From positions 74,073,106-74,137,105 of the forward strand of contig NW_023601104.1 in the NCBI RefSeq assembly GCF_014898055.3: a stretch of DNA of 64,000 bases, in the 5' to 3' direction. The position numbers and the translations under genes are program-made. Shown piece by piece: positions 1 through 12,128 of the stretch. The notes under the pieces are model-generated. The model was not told the origin of the DNA and did no database searches. It saw nothing but the letters and a program-made list of their open reading frames with translations. Numbering within the stretch: position 1 is the stretch's first letter; every line of letters begins with the position of its first letter. Source of the DNA: Talpa occidentalis (taxonomy: Eukaryota; Chordata; Mammalia; Eulipotyphla; Talpidae).

Positions 1-1020
1 CCTAGAAACATTTTAGAGATTCTCACCTCTATAAGTGGCTTCCAATCTGCATTACTACATATGTTCATTACTATCTCACTGGCTTGTGTGGCAAATAAAT
101 TTAGGGAAATTTCTTATTCTCAATATTCCAATGGATTTATTCCAACAATACAATTTTGCTGCCCAAAAGAACTGTGTTCTTCTCAAGAGTATCATTTGTT
201 GAGTCCACTAAAGCATATCTCCCTGTACCCCACAGGGAAATTCCTGCTTTCCAGGCCAGATCCTTCCAGAAGCTATCCAAGAGTTACTGAAATGGCCCAT
301 AGTGTTTGGAATTCTCACCCTAGAAATTTGTGTGACCTCCATGGCCGAGTTCCCTTCTTATAGTGAGACTATTGACTCTTCCTGATTCCTTTGGGTGGGC
401 TCCACTGTAAGGGAAAAGGGTTAGGACTCCTCCTTCTGCATCTGGACCAGGAAATTCAGAACCCAGAAACATGGAAATGCCTATTTGGAAAGATGCACTA
501 GCCATACCACTTCTCTGAAACCCCAAAGCTCACTTCTACATGAGTAAATTTCCCAATGTGTAGATCCCCTCCAGCACTCCAGTCTAGCAATCTGGTTCCG
601 GATCCATGTACCTCCACTTTATCTGTGGCAGAGCAAAGAGGACCCTTAACCCACAGCTTGAACTTTGTACAGAAGAGACTCTCTGGTCTCTTGTGCATGT
701 CCCTTGCTCTTGTGGTATGACTGGGTGAGAGATAGTGGAATAGACTCCAAACTAATGGCCTGTGCACACAGGATCCAAGAGTCCAGAGCTGGGAAGGGAG
801 AGGATGATCTTTCCAACTTCCCCTATCTTAGCCCAGTCCTTTCCAGTCCCATTCCCTGAAACTATGCAAAACTGAACAGGAACAAAGTGTACAGAGTTTA
901 AAGTCTCCACTATAGGTGGAGCTTAAAGTCCCATTAACTACCACCTCTCCATGTATCCTAAGCCTGAATGAGATCAGAAGAGAAGGCATCTGGCCTTAGG
1001 TGGGGCAGGGCGTGGAAATG

Positions 1021-1043
1021 TTGGCGCCACTAGATGGCGCCAA
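1021..1043 (+). promoter_or_regulatory. CTCF-like site inside a perfect 8-bp palindrome
   Basis: Positions 1027-1040 read CCACTAGATGGCGC, which fits the CTCF core CCASYAGRKGGCRS at all 14 positions. The site sits in an inverted repeat with arms TTGGCGCC (1021-1028) and GGCGCCAA (1036-1043) and a 7-base spacer. The arms also resemble E2F or NF1 half-sites. Binding is inferred from the motif only. Confidence 0.5.
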
Positions 1044-2637
1044 GAGCTAGCCGGTTCCTTCCCAGGACTAAGCCGGTGAAGACAGGTTTTGTCATCTGCA
1101 CTGGCGCGGTCTTCCCAAAAAGGAGTTGGCAAAGGATATGTGCCCTGACACTTCTCATAAAAACCGTGAGCATGAGCAGCAGCACAAGAAGGTAAAGACC
1201 TGACAGGTCAGAGATAACAGACCTGATTTCACCCCAACCCATTTGCAGGGCAGGAATGGGGAGCTAGACTGTGTCCTCACAATCTATTCAGATGTTTCAT
1301 GTCCTCCCTCCTTTGTGAATCTAGGACACCTGTTGGCTCACTCTTATTGCAGCCACTCAACCTGGACAGCAGCCTGCAAGAGGTTATGTGTATCCCCACA
1401 GCAGAGGGAACTCACAGTCACAGCCTGCCTGTAGGGTGGAGGTCTCCACCCCTGACCTCAAGCCTCTTCCTGTCCAGCCGAGCAGCTGTTCAGAGACAGG
1501 CCAACAGACACAAAGAGGCCGTCAAAGGTCCAGTTTGGCCTAGATTGAGTCACCTACTCCATACTCTCCCTCTGCTACAGCCTGGCCCCACCCCCCACCC
1601 CCACCCCCCACCCACACACGCTTTGAATGTAGGAAAGCAGAACCCCAATTCACTGGACCTCTCACATTGTTAGTTCAACTCCAAAATGAGCTCCTGGGGG
1701 ACTCAGGCAGAATGGAATTTGGGGATGAGGCAGGGGTGGGCGGAAGACTTATCTTTCTTTCAGCTTAGGTCTGTCATCAGCTGAAGAGATAATAATTGCC
1801 AGCGTTGTTGAGCACTTAGTACATGCCAGTTATGAGCTAAACGCCAGAGCTGGAATGTGAATGCTGAAAGTAGGACCCCAGAAGACACATACTATCACCT
1901 TTCGAAATGAAGTGTCTAGAACAGCCCTCACAAGCACACACAGAAAAGGAGCTAACATGCCACAAGCAGTTCCCTGGCGGGCCTAAGTTTCCTTTGCTTC
2001 TTAGAACCCTTGAGTCTCTTCCCACATGGACTCCCCAGGCTGCTGTAGAACCTGCCACCTACTTGGATTTGGTCCATGCCCACCCCCACCCCCCATGGGG
2101 GCAACCATTGTTTTCATCAGTGATGAAAGCTGATGGAGAAATAAGATAGCTAGTTTCAAATCATGATGTTGCAAGTTCTAAAATAATTTAGACTTCCAGC
2201 TAGATAACTCTCATTCCCGAATTCCACCAGCTCCTGAGCTCAGCTACTATTTCTTCCTCCCTGTTGGCTCCACTCCCCCTGCCTACCCTACCCCCACCCT
2301 ACTGAACCCCCCCCACCCCACCCCCCCGCCTGGCTGTCCCCTCCTTGGGGAGCCCACAGCTGCACCAAACAGATCACTTTGCACTGACATATGTTGTGAT
2401 TACATCAGTTCTACCCTGTGTTCCCCTCTGGAGCTATTGCTTCTCTCTGAGATCACTGGGGTGTTGGAAAATGATATATGACAACTCAGTGAATACCAGA
2501 CACCCTAGCAGTTCTAAAGAACATTAAAATACAGATCCCTGACCCTACCAGTCCAATGGCCAGGGGTGGGACCAGAATCCATATTCTTATCCTCAGTGCC
2601 CTCAGCATTTTATGATGTTAGGGTAGATGGGGAGTCA

Positions 2638-2651
2638 CTGCCCCCTGCTCA
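2638..2651 (-). promoter_or_regulatory. Possible second CTCF-like site
   Basis: On the - strand this reads TGAGCAGGGGGCAG, matching 12 of 14 positions of the CTCF core. Motif match only; it lies in a C-rich region where chance matches are common. Confidence 0.25.
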
Positions 2652-3837
2652 TGGGAACCCTCCTCCCCCACAGCTCCTCCCACCCGCTCCTCTGCCAGGT
2701 CCTTAGTCATTGAGCACCTTGTGAGTCCTTTACCCCTTGTGCCTTCCCAAAATGGACTCCTTCCTTATTTAATAGCTTACTAGGTGTATGTAATATGCCA
2801 GGCACGGGGCAATCCTTTTATCTCCACCTCTACAACCTGAGGAAAGAATTCTGACTCCTGTTTTACAAACTCCCACCCCTCTTTTTTACAAACTCCCCAC
2901 CCCTCTTCCCTCTGCCCGGCCCCCTCTGGCTCCAGAGCCCACAGCTGCACTGGACAGACCATGTGCAGTGATATATGTGGTCATTGCGTCAGTTCTCCTT
3001 GTGTTCCCCACTGGGAAGAGCCAGGACTCAACAGCAGGCATGTTTAGTTTCCAAACCTGTGCCCTGAGTTCACTGGTCTCTCTTGCCACACTTCCTCGCA
3101 CAGTGTCTGGGAAATGGAGAATACTCCATAAAGATTTGCTGGTGAGTAACTGTATGAATAAATGAAAGAGGAGTCCATGTTCAAAGTTAGGACCCCCCCA
3201 CCCCCCAAACACGTACACAAACACTCACTCACTAAGAATCCTGCTTCTAGACCATCTCCTTTCCTCCCTAGCCCACACCTTCCGCATGTCCCAAGTTCTG
3301 CGCTCTCTGCGAATCTCTGACCCAGCCCATGGTTGCCTGGATTCCACAGTGGAAACAGCCTCCTCCCCAAGGACCAGTGAGGTCCAGAGAGTTCCGCCCC
3401 TGGCTTCTGAGGTAGAGAGTGGACCAGGACTTACCCCGGGACTCCTGGGAATTTAAGGCCTCCCCCCTCCTTTATCTTCTTCCCTCTCCCTCTTCTCCTT
3501 TGGTAGCTAAGAACCAAGCTCCAAAGGCAGAGGGTGCTTTAATTTGGGAGCATTTTGATTAAGTAGGAGTGAGCTCTTTGGAGCCCAGGCCCAGAAAACA
3601 AGTTGGGTTCGAATGTGGGGGTTTGAGAAAGACCTGGATGTGGGAAGATGAGTTGTTAAGCATTTCACTAATTTTTCTAAAGCTGCTCATCTATCACAAT
3701 CTTGCAACAAAGAGAGCTCCTTCAGAGCAGATACCACCTCTCGATCTCAGAGTAGATACCTAGCCACCTAGCAGAGTATCTGGTAAACTTTAGACTGCCA
3801 GCAAATATTTGTTCAGAGAATGAATAACAAAAACCAC

Positions 3838-4050
3838 CATTCATAGTGCGGCTTGATCGTGCCAGACACTATACTATCTCATTTACTCCTTTCAACAACC
3901 CTAAGAGGTAAGAATTATTATTATCACCCTTTCATAAATGAAGAATTAACTCAGAAAACTTCAGCAACTGCCTCAAGTTACCTCAGCATATAAGTGATAA
4001 AGGTGGGCTATGAACTGAGGGCTGGCTGTTCTGAGGTCCTCATCTTTCCC
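3838..4050 (-). repeat. MIR SINE
   Basis: Reversed MIR: the - strand shows the MIR core with the typical CTCATTTACTCC / AACAACCCTAAGAGGTAAG segment seen reversed on +. Degenerate, as expected for this ancient family. Confidence 0.7.
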
Positions 4051-4246
4051 ACAGAAAGAATGTGGGAACAGGGGCACAGATTTGGATGTTATACTGACTT
4101 GATAGGAAGTTATTTGTTTAAATACTTCTGTCTAAACTGTGCAGTGTGTGTGTGTATAAAAGCACTCTCTTCTCCCCCTTCAGTGGTTAGTTAGCATCTG
4201 AAATACTCGAATCTACAGTCTAGAGGGTAGTAAAAAAAGCACCTCA

Positions 4247-4520
4247 GGGGCCTCCCTGGTGGCGCAGCGGTTGAGCACTAGGTTGCGAAGCTGCCCGCAG
4301 CCTCTGCAGCGCGGGTTCGATCCCCGGCTGCTCCCCGGCCACCAGAGGAGGGTCCCACATGGCGCGCAGACCTCCCCTGCGGCCCGCTGCTCCCCTCAGC
4401 AGTGTACTTCGGTCCTTCTGCCTGCTCTGCTCCCTGCTCTGGCTCTGGGGAATTCTCTCACCCTCCCATGCTTCTGACTATACCCAGTGCTTGTATAAAT
4501 AAATCTAAAAAAAAAAAAAG
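4247..4520 (+). mobile_element. tRNA-derived SINE, full length, sense
   Basis: The head has A-box-like TGGCGCAGCGG and B-box-like GGTTCGATCCC, followed by a body containing CTCCCCTCAGCAGTGTAC and a TAAATAAATCTAAAA tail. It is flanked by an imperfect duplication, AAGCACCTCA on the left and GGCACCTCA on the right. This copy belongs to the subfamily ending CTTCTGACTATACCCAGTGCTTG. Confidence 0.9.
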
Positions 4521-5441
4521 GCACCTCAAATGCCATCAGAATCCACGCCAGCAAGCTCTATTTACTTGAAGGATGTGCTAGATATAATCTTTCATAAGTG
4601 AAGTAACGATTTTCAAAACATGGAGCTTACCAGAAAGATGGCCTGGACCCTAAGTCCGGTTAAGAAACCATTCAAGCCAACTGTCTAGCCCCTTGACACC
4701 GGTTATGGGGCGTTCTGTGCCCGCTTGCTAAAAAATGTTCATACATTGGCAGATTTGGCCCTTGACCATTTTTAATATCCCGCCTGTAGAGTTTATGGGA
4801 GAGAATATGAAGACCTCCCACTTATTTCTCACCTCCACTGGCTGCTAATATAAGAACCTGCAATCACCGAAGAGCTAAGTTGGTTTAGAGTCTTCCCAAT
4901 GGACACCCACTCAGGCCTCAGCCTCTTCTCAGAAGAGTAAAAGGGGGTCCTCAGCTTCAACAGCCCCGCTGACCCTTCCATTCTGGGTACATGATGACCT
5001 TCTCCCCTCTCTCTGCTCCATTCTCCACTCTCCAGCTTAGGGTACTTGTGATAAGGAGATAACATCAAAAAGAAATGAGCTTTCCATGTGGTGGGTGCCA
5101 TTTCTCCAGGGATCCTTGCCAGCAGGCTCCTGAACACCCCAGCTCCCACTCCAGCCAGGACGCACCCAGCTCCCACCCTAGCCAAGAGAGCTGGCACCCG
5201 TGATGGCATTTTCTTTACTTCAGCTTTGCAAAGTCCCCCTCTGCTGTTGTGGCTCCCTCATAGTCCTGGCTTCTCCTCCAACTCTCGAATATTCAGAGCT
5301 GAAAGGTAGCTCTGCCAAGGAAATCCTTCCTCCATTTTCCAACAGGACAAGCAGAGGTAGAAAACAAAGAGGTGACTTCTCTAAGCTTCTAGTCAGGGGC
5401 ATCTATTAGAGCTCCTGGAATAACTTAAAAGTCAGCTCTCA

Positions 5442-5473
5442 TGGATGGATGGATGGATGGATGAATGAATGGA
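5442..5473 (+). repeat. (TGGA)n microsatellite
   Basis: Runs of ATGG/ATGA tetranucleotides. Confidence 0.9.
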
Positions 5474-6299
5474 AAATACAGAGGGGAGAAGAGAAAGATG
5501 TGGACATAACTGCTGGTTTTCTCTGGATTTGACCACAGTTTGACTCTCAGTCTCAGCTCCATGGAGTGTTACATGGAATGTGTCTTAAGACAAAAAAAAA
5601 AAAAAAAAAGTGGGGAAAAGACAGTGTCTGAGACATCCCAATCCTTAATACCAGGGTTAAGTTAAGGGTGAGCCAGCCTGGAGGTAACAGGTATTTATCC
5701 CTGAAATGGAATGGCATGGGGAGCTATAGTTAAGGGAAATGAAGGAGCCCAGACTATTGCCTGTGCTGACTGGGGACCAATGGGGGATGGAGGAGGCACA
5801 GAAACCCAACCAGAGGTGGGGGAGATCAGCAGGACCTTCCCTGGGCTGCCAGCATGAGGTGACTAGGGTCAGGCAGAGGAGGCAACTTTAGCAGAGAAGA
5901 TTGCTGGGTCAGTCCCTAGCATTATGGGAAACTGCTCTGTTTGTGAACATCCCTGCTGGTTATTGATTACCTGAAGCTCCCTTCCCACTCCACCCCCTCC
6001 CCATGAAAGTGAGGCTCTAGGGCCATTATAGTCACTGTTTCCCTGGAGTGGGGAGGAGAGCCCAATCTACTCAGGCAACCCATTCTCCCTAGAAGCACTG
6101 GATAGGGACTAATAATAATAAAGAGATTATAAAATACATAAAGAGATATAAAACAGATCCATAAAGATATTATTGGGACAAACGGGGAAAGTTGAATATG
6201 AGCTTTTTATAGATGATAGCATTGTATTGATACTAAATTTTCATAGTGTGATAATATTAGAACATCTTGTTTTTGGGAGGTACAAGTTGAAGTATTTGG

Positions 6300-6569
6300 G
6301 GGGGCCTCTCTGGTGGTGCAAGGGGTCAAGACGCAACCTATGAGGCTGTCTGCAGTCACTGCAGCATGAGTTCGATGCCCAGCCAGGAAGCTGCCCACAT
6401 GGTGCAGCAGACCTCTCCTGTCTCGCCTGCTGCTCCCCTCAGCAGTGTGTTTCAGTCAATCTGCCTATTCTGTTCCCCACTCCGTCTTTGGTGAATCATT
6501 TCACCCCTCACACCTCTGGCCTGTACCCCAGTTCTTGTATGCATAAATAAATAAATCTTTTAAAAAGAA
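6300..6569 (+). mobile_element. tRNA-derived SINE, full length, sense
   Basis: The head has GGTGGTGCAAGGGGTCAAGACGC and the tail GCATAAATAAATAAATC. It is flanked by GAAGTATTT on both sides. It belongs to the second subfamily, whose body ends CCTCTGGCCTGTACCCCAG. Confidence 0.9.
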
Positions 6570-7589
6570 GAAGTATTTAGTGGTGTAAGTTTATGTGTAC
6601 AACTAGCTCTCAAATGGTTCATTTATAAATATACATATAAATATATGGGGGGAGAGAAAGCAAATCTGGCAATATGTTAAAATTTGGTAAATCTTGGCAA
6701 AGTGTATATGGATGTTTAACATAATTTTTTGCAACTTCTATGCATTTGTAATTTTCAAAATAAAAAATTAGGTGGGAAAGTTTGAGGGAAGAAAAATAAC
6801 TGTCACTAATAAATGACTGGAACCCCAAATTTATGAAACTCCATTATCTGATTTCATCCTCAAACCAATTCCAGGGAAAGACATTATGACTTTTGTTGCG
6901 TCAGCAATACTGTACTGTAAAGAAAAGAAACAGGAGTCGTGGAGCAGGCCATGGGATGCAGGACACTGCTCAAGAGCAAGATCCTGGCCTTTTTATTGAC
7001 AGAGAAAAGGGTGGGTCAAACTGAATACTGGATTTTGGCTTTAGGGACAGTGAATCCACTGATATTCTCCTGACCCACACCCATGGCTCCAATCTTATGA
7101 ACAAGGTTCTCCACTGATCAGTTCCTGGGGTGCAAAGCACATCAATCAACAGCTCCCCTCTGGGCATTCCTAGTCATACCTCAAGTTGTATACCTGTTGC
7201 CCCAGGGCGATCAAGCATCCTGCTCTTATCTAACTTGAAAAGAGCCTTGTACACTACACCCACAGATTCTCATATTAAATATAAGGAAACTTAAGCCCCA
7301 GAGAGGGTGAGGAATTAGCCCAAGTTTACAGAGCTGGGGCTGAAACACAGCCCGAGCCTGGGAGAGGTCACAGGGGGGAGAGCAATAGGAGGCCAGAGCC
7401 TTCTAGAGCCTTCTTTCCAGAGCCTTCTAGAGCCTGTGCGCTAGCTGTGTTTGAAAATTGTCCATGCATATGAATTCATTTAGTCCTCCCTTTCTAAAAG
7501 CTTTGTACTTTGTGATAAAGCAATTCATCACACACAGGTGGAAGGGATTGCAGGGCACTCACACACACACAACTGATAGAAATGTAGGG

Positions 7590-7830
7590 TGATGCAGTCT
7601 CCTTTGAGGGCCATTGGTAGAATCTACTGAAATTTAAAATCACATTCTGTTTATAGCCAGCAATTCTACTTCTAACTTTTAACCATAGATAGTTATATAT
7701 GTGGACGAAGAAGTATGTACAATTGTTCATTGTGGAAAGGTATCTAGTAGCCAAAGATTGGAAACACCCTCCATATCCATAATTAGGAATATTAGGGAAT
7801 CATTTCAAAAAGTGAGGCATCTTTAACATG
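7590..7830 (+). mobile_element. Old L1 3' ORF2 fragment
   Basis: Decayed matches to the conserved L1 segment (CAGCAATTCTACTTCTA, then ATTGTTCATTGTGGAAAGG and ATTGGAAACACCCTCC). No open frame. The SINE at 7869 lies just beyond it. Confidence 0.55.
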
Positions 7831-7868
7831 CCAACATGTCACACTTAGAGTTAACAAATGGTCAAGAG

Positions 7869-8138
7869 GGTCCTCGCCGGGGGAGCAAGGGGTTAAGACG
7901 CAGCACTATGAAGCTATCCACAGCCACTGAAGCACAAGTTCCATCCCCTGCCAGGGAGCTGACCTACACGGTACAGACCTCTCCTGTCTCGCCCGCTGCT
8001 CCCCTTAGCAGGGTGTTTCAGTCCATCTGCCTGTTCTGTTCCCCACTCTGTCTCTGGTGAATCCTCTCAGCCCCCTCCCCACACCTCTGGCCTGTACTTC
8101 AGTTCTTACATAAATATATAAATCTTAAAATAAAACCC
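7869..8138 (+). mobile_element. tRNA-derived SINE, full length, sense
   Basis: Flanked by a perfect 13-bp target-site duplication AAATGGTCAAGAG (7856-7868 and 8139-8151). The head is mutated (GTCCTCGCCGGGGGAGCAAGG). The tail is AAATATATAAATCTTAAAATAAAA. Confidence 0.92.
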
Positions 8139-8337
8139 AAATGGTCAAGAGAAAAAAGCAAGTGGTCAAGGGGAATAGGAACATGTATGCATGACTATAT
8201 ATACATGGACACATGCATTTATGAATGCATGGATACTTATGCATGTCTAGAATATCTAGAAAGGATATACAAAAAAACTTTTAATAGCTGTTGTGTTTGG
8301 GGAAGAGTGATCTGGAAGAGGAGGGACAATGTAAGAG

Positions 8338-8385
8338 GAAGACACACTTTCACACTTTCCATGACACACTTTCACACTTTCCATG
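8338..8385 (+). repeat. Short tandem duplication
   Basis: The unit GACACACTTTCACACTTTCC occurs twice in direct succession. Confidence 0.8.
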
Positions 8386-8451
8386 GTTATCTCTTCTGTA
8401 TTATTCGTAATTTATGCTATATGCATGACGACCTATTCAAGCTGACGGGAG

Positions 8452-8476
8452 GTAGGGAGGGAGGGAGGGAGGAGAG
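8452..8476 (+). repeat. (GGGA)n tract
   Basis: Purine tetranucleotide run GGTAGGGAGGGAGGGAGGGA. Confidence 0.8.
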
Positions 8477-9299
8477 AGGAAGGAATTGGTAACAAATTTG
8501 AGGACTTGCTATTGGCTTCTTGAGGCAACTTCCAAAATGTTGGAGGAGATAGCAGAGGCCTGAGTCCCAGTTTGGGTCTGATCTATCCTCACCTCCAGGA
8601 GCTCTGATTTCATTTGCAGATTCAGCTCCTGGAGTCTCATTGGCCCTTTGAACTTTCACTCTCGACCTCCAGAACCACTTGGGCCCAAGCGTTTGGGCTC
8701 TCAAAATTGTCCTTAAGAATTACCCAGGGAGCTTGTTAGCCTGGCAATTTCCCAGCCTCACCTCCAGAGACTGAGATTCAAACCTGGGGCGGAGCCAGGG
8801 TATTCTTTAGCAAGGCTGGGTGAGATTTCTAAGTCTCTTTGGAGAAACGGGCCTTGTTTGCTGCTCAGCGGTAGACTAAGAGCCTGCAGGATTGGGGGAG
8901 GGGAGGAACGCTGTTTTGAAACACAAGTCCTTCCCTGCAATAGCCTCCATTTCATCTTTATTCCACATCCACTGGACCAAAAGTTGAATGTTCCAGCTCT
9001 TCTGGGTGTAGGTTTAGACAGGGAAGCCAAGGGACTGCACAGCCCTTGATGAATAAGGATCCGCTGCAGACTGTCTTGCAAGCTATTTGCCTTGCTGGCT
9101 CCTTGGCCCTCTCCTTAACAAGACCCCCCACCCTCACCCCCCACCCCCAGCAAGTTACCCTCTGGCTACGGTGACATTTTTAAAAATCGCGCTCAGAACA
9201 TTGGTGGGCCAGTGGGACAGACTATTGCAATAAGAACTTCTGCTGCAGATCTGCGGGCGTAGCAGTTCCTACAGGTCGCCAGCCACATGCTGGGACCTC

Positions 9300-10060
9300 C
9301 TTTGGGGGGGCAGGGTCTGGTCCTGCGCCCTGGCGCGCGAGGGTCCCCCGCGGGCTGGAGCGGAGCAATCCCGGGCGCCCCAGCCGGCCCTCGGGGCAGC
9401 CGGGGCGGCCTCCGCAGAGAGCGCAGGGTCTGCGCCCGGGACCCCGGCGCGCGGGGCGCGGTCCCCGCGGTGCGGAGAGGTGGGGGGCTGGAGCCTGCTG
9501 AGGTCATTTCCTGTGCCCGTCCGCGAGCCGCGCGGAGAGCGCGGCCGGCGCGCTGCCTTTAAGGAGCCGCGGGGAGCGCGAGGGGGCGGAGGGAGCGCGG
9601 CCGAGCGTTGAATGGGGCGCAGCGAGGCGAGGCTCGGCTTTGTGCGGCGAGCCTGCGGGCGCCTCTCCCGGCCGGGCCCCGCCCCGCCTGCCCCGACCCC
9701 TGCTGCCGGGGAGCGGAGACCCGGCGGCCGCCGCGGACTCGGGCGGCTTCGACGCAAGGTCAGCGGCGGACGCGCTCTCGGGGCGCGCGAGTGCCCGGGG
9801 CGCGGCGGGCACGGCCGCGAGCTCGCTGGAGGTGAGTGGCCCCGGGGGCCGCACTGGCAGGGATGAGCTGGGGCGGCGGGGTGCGCCGGCCCGGGAGGCT
9901 GGGCGAAGAGGACCGGCTCCCCCAGGCCGGAGGGCGATTTCTGGAGCAGGTGCCTCCCTACCTGCCAACGAGCCCCAGCGGCTGGGAGCGCCTGGATCGT
10001 GGGGTGCTCTGGGGGACTCGCCCCGGGAGGCGAGGAGTAGCCTGCTCGGGGAGGACGCGG
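9300..10060 (+). promoter_or_regulatory. PLEKHH1: CpG-island promoter of PLEKHH1
   Basis: A sharp transition to very GC-rich, CpG-dense sequence, unlike all the rest of the window. It contains GC boxes (CCCCGCCCCGCC at 9677-9688) and no clear TATA box, only a TTTAAG near 9558. It ends downstream of the predicted exon 1 donor at 9832. This is the usual layout of a broadly used TATA-less mammalian promoter. The long open frames on both strands here are a by-product of GC richness. Confidence 0.85.
9600..9831 (+). other. PLEKHH1: PLEKHH1 exon 1, non-coding (start approximate)
   Basis: A strong donor (GAG|GTGAGT, intron from 9832) lies inside the CpG island. It is the best candidate for the 5' UTR exon that joins exon 2, whose ATG is 33 bases after its acceptor. 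The transcription start is not readable from sequence; 9600 is a guess. Intron 1 (5438 bp) holds an A-rich tract at 10254-10300, old MIR, L1 and DNA-transposon pieces and no recognised exon. Confidence 0.65.
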
Positions 10061-10253
10061 AGTGTGGGACCGGCTTGATCCAGCTGCTCCCTGCAAGGGC
10101 CCTCGGAGCACGCGTGTCCCCTTTAGCACCCCTTTAGCCCCTTTAGCACCCCATCTCTGGTTATCCCTTCTGGGGTTGCCTGTGATTTCTCGGTGGTTCA
10201 CTTAGAGGTCCTTGTGGGTCGGGATCGACTCCTACAGGCAGGTCAGCCAAGCA

Positions 10254-10300
10254 GGAAAAAAAAAAAAAAAAAGAAAAGAAAAAGAAAAAGAAAGAAACAA
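10254..10300 (+). repeat. A-rich low-complexity tract
   Basis: A homopolymer followed by GAAAA/GAAAG units, just beyond the CpG island. Confidence 0.85.
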
Positions 10301-10619
10301 GTTGGGCGCCGCATGACACCAGGATCTTTGTGTCTTAGAAACCTTAGCTAGGAATCAGGGCCTGCGTGGGGGCGGCAGAGGTAGCGAAGACCCTCACCTG
10401 GGCGTAGAAGCCGCTCCCTTTTGGATTTTCCCTGGCAGGACAGCTCCATAAACTTTTACTGTGACTCCACCTCGTAAAACGCTTCTGGAGTTCCAGCCAA
10501 AACTTCTGATCATTATAATAACAATTTCTGTGGAAAGTCGTTGATTCCTTCATCAAACTTTTTGGATCGTCTGTGTGACTCCTTATGTGTAGGTGGTAAC
10601 ATCATTTAACACTTTGTGG

Positions 10620-10755
10620 AACATCAGTCCACTGTTTCTGCATGTCATTATCCCCTTTTTACAAAAGAGGAAACAGACTTAGAAAAATGGTGATTTTTCC
10701 AAGGTCATATGTCTAAACGTGGGAAAAGGCCAGACTCAAACCCAAGCCTTCTAGA
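10620..10755 (-). repeat. MIR SINE fragment
   Basis: Reversed MIR core (TTTTTACAAAAGAGGAAACAG, then AAGGTCATATGTCTAA and CTCAAACCCAAGCC). Confidence 0.6.
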
Positions 10756-11264
10756 TTCCAAATGGTTGCATTTGCTCCACTCGCTGCCACCCCCTCCTCT
10801 CATAGGTGACCGAGGGGGGTTTGCTCAGCTGGGGTATAGTGCAGTGCAACCGGTGGCCCAAACTCATTGAAATTGACAATTTGTGAAAACGTGGTGCCTC
10901 TTTTGCCTTTCTCAGAGCTCACCAGCTACCAGGGCAAGATTGTCTTTCCCCCTCTGCTGCCCCCTGCCCTGCTCCTCTTTGCTCGTGTCTTCTCTCTATG
11001 AGGCTGCGTATCCGTGTGGGGAATCTGCTCCTGGTTTGAAGAATGCTGTAAACATGCCCACTTGAAAGTGCCAGAATTGCCTCACTCTTGGTCCAGGTGA
11101 CTTCAAAGTGGCTGAGCCACCATCCTGCAATCTCTGGGCAATCCAGCTGAGCGGTTTCTCCCTTCTGTGAAAAACTAGGTGGAAACTCACCTCTTTCCTG
11201 GGGACACAGGCGCATATTGCTGGCTGGAGTGCAAATTAGAATAGCCTGAGGGGAGGGCGGTTTG

Positions 11265-11480
11265 TGTGTGTGGCCATTTAAAATGGGCATCTTTTAACCC
11301 TACAATTTCATTTCTGAAACATTCACCTTCAGATAGACTCTGATGCGTAAGAAGTGATGTAGCGCAGAAGGTTTCAAACAACCCAATGTCTGTCAAATAA
11401 AATCATGTCCTAACCACACAGTGACTACAATAAAGCTGTTCAAAATCATAGAGGGAAGCAGGAGCACATGTTGATGTAGG
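11265..11480 (+). mobile_element. Old L1 3' ORF2 fragment
   Basis: Decayed L1 signature: ACCCTACAATTTCATTTCTG, then CAAACAACCCAATGTCTGTC and an AATAAAGCTGTT stretch. No coding capacity. Confidence 0.5.
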
Positions 11481-11994
11481 AAGATGGCAAAGTTATATTG
11501 CTAGGCACAGCAAGTACAGCCACCAGTTGTGTGGGGGTGGGTGTATGTACCCCACATATGAATGCTGTGGCTGAGCTGTGGCTGAGCTGCAGGGATGGTC
11601 AGAACCTTACTTTGCACTCTGTGCTCTTGTTCCATATTAAAAAGTAAAGACATAAATAATTTCTGGTGGCGATCACCTTTATGGGCCACATCTTATGCCC
11701 AGGGCAATGTCGGTTTGCCTTTTGTTTGTTGATGGTGTAGCTCTCATTTATTAAGCTAAGCTTTTGTAATAGCTCTTTCAGTTCTCAAAAAGCTTCAACT
11801 TCTGTGATCTCTGAAACTGCTATTTTTGAAGGATATGAAATGGTTAAATGTTGATAGCTTCATAGGGTTCAACCTAATATGGTTGCTTCCTTTTCAACTA
11901 TTATTGCTGTCGATTTGAAAAATGGAACTGAGGCACAGAGAAGTTAAGCAAATAAATGTTTTGGTCATCCTTGGTGGTATTCCCAGTAGCTGCA

Positions 11995-12128
11995 CCATGT
12001 GGCCTAGGTGTGGATGGGGCTGTAGCATTTCAGTTTGCGTAATTACACTCTGTGAGTTTCACACAACGATGAAATCCCTAGAGACAATTTCTGAGAACGT
12101 ATCCCTGTCGTTACATGATGCTTAATTA
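11995..12128. mobile_element. DNA-transposon fragment (non-autonomous)
   Basis: Contains CACACAACGATGAAATCCCTA and GAGAACGTATCCCTGTCG, typical of an ancient mammalian DNA transposon with ACGACG-rich ends. A second, more decayed copy is at 19068-19265. Family name not assigned with certainty. Confidence 0.5.

Larger units (their letters stand above)
1..9300. other. Intergenic region upstream of PLEKHH1
   Basis: No coding exon is recognisable on either strand. The open frames here are short, have no family resemblance and often lie in repeats. The stretch contains three sense SINEs, MIR and old L1 pieces, a CTCF-like palindrome near 1030, C-rich tracts near 1585-1620 and 2300-2335, and short tandem repeats. 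Non-coding exons of a neighbouring gene cannot be excluded by eye. Confidence 0.6.

Noticed and set aside
4247..4330. tRNA gene suggested by A- and B-box-like motifs in SINE heads
   Set aside because: Linked to a SINE body, A tail and flanking duplications, with no intact cloverleaf visible; the same head recurs across the window.
9269..10201. Long - strand open frame (310 codons) over the CpG island
   Set aside because: Pro/Arg/Ala-rich translation typical of GC-rich DNA without stops; no domain, and other frames are equally open.
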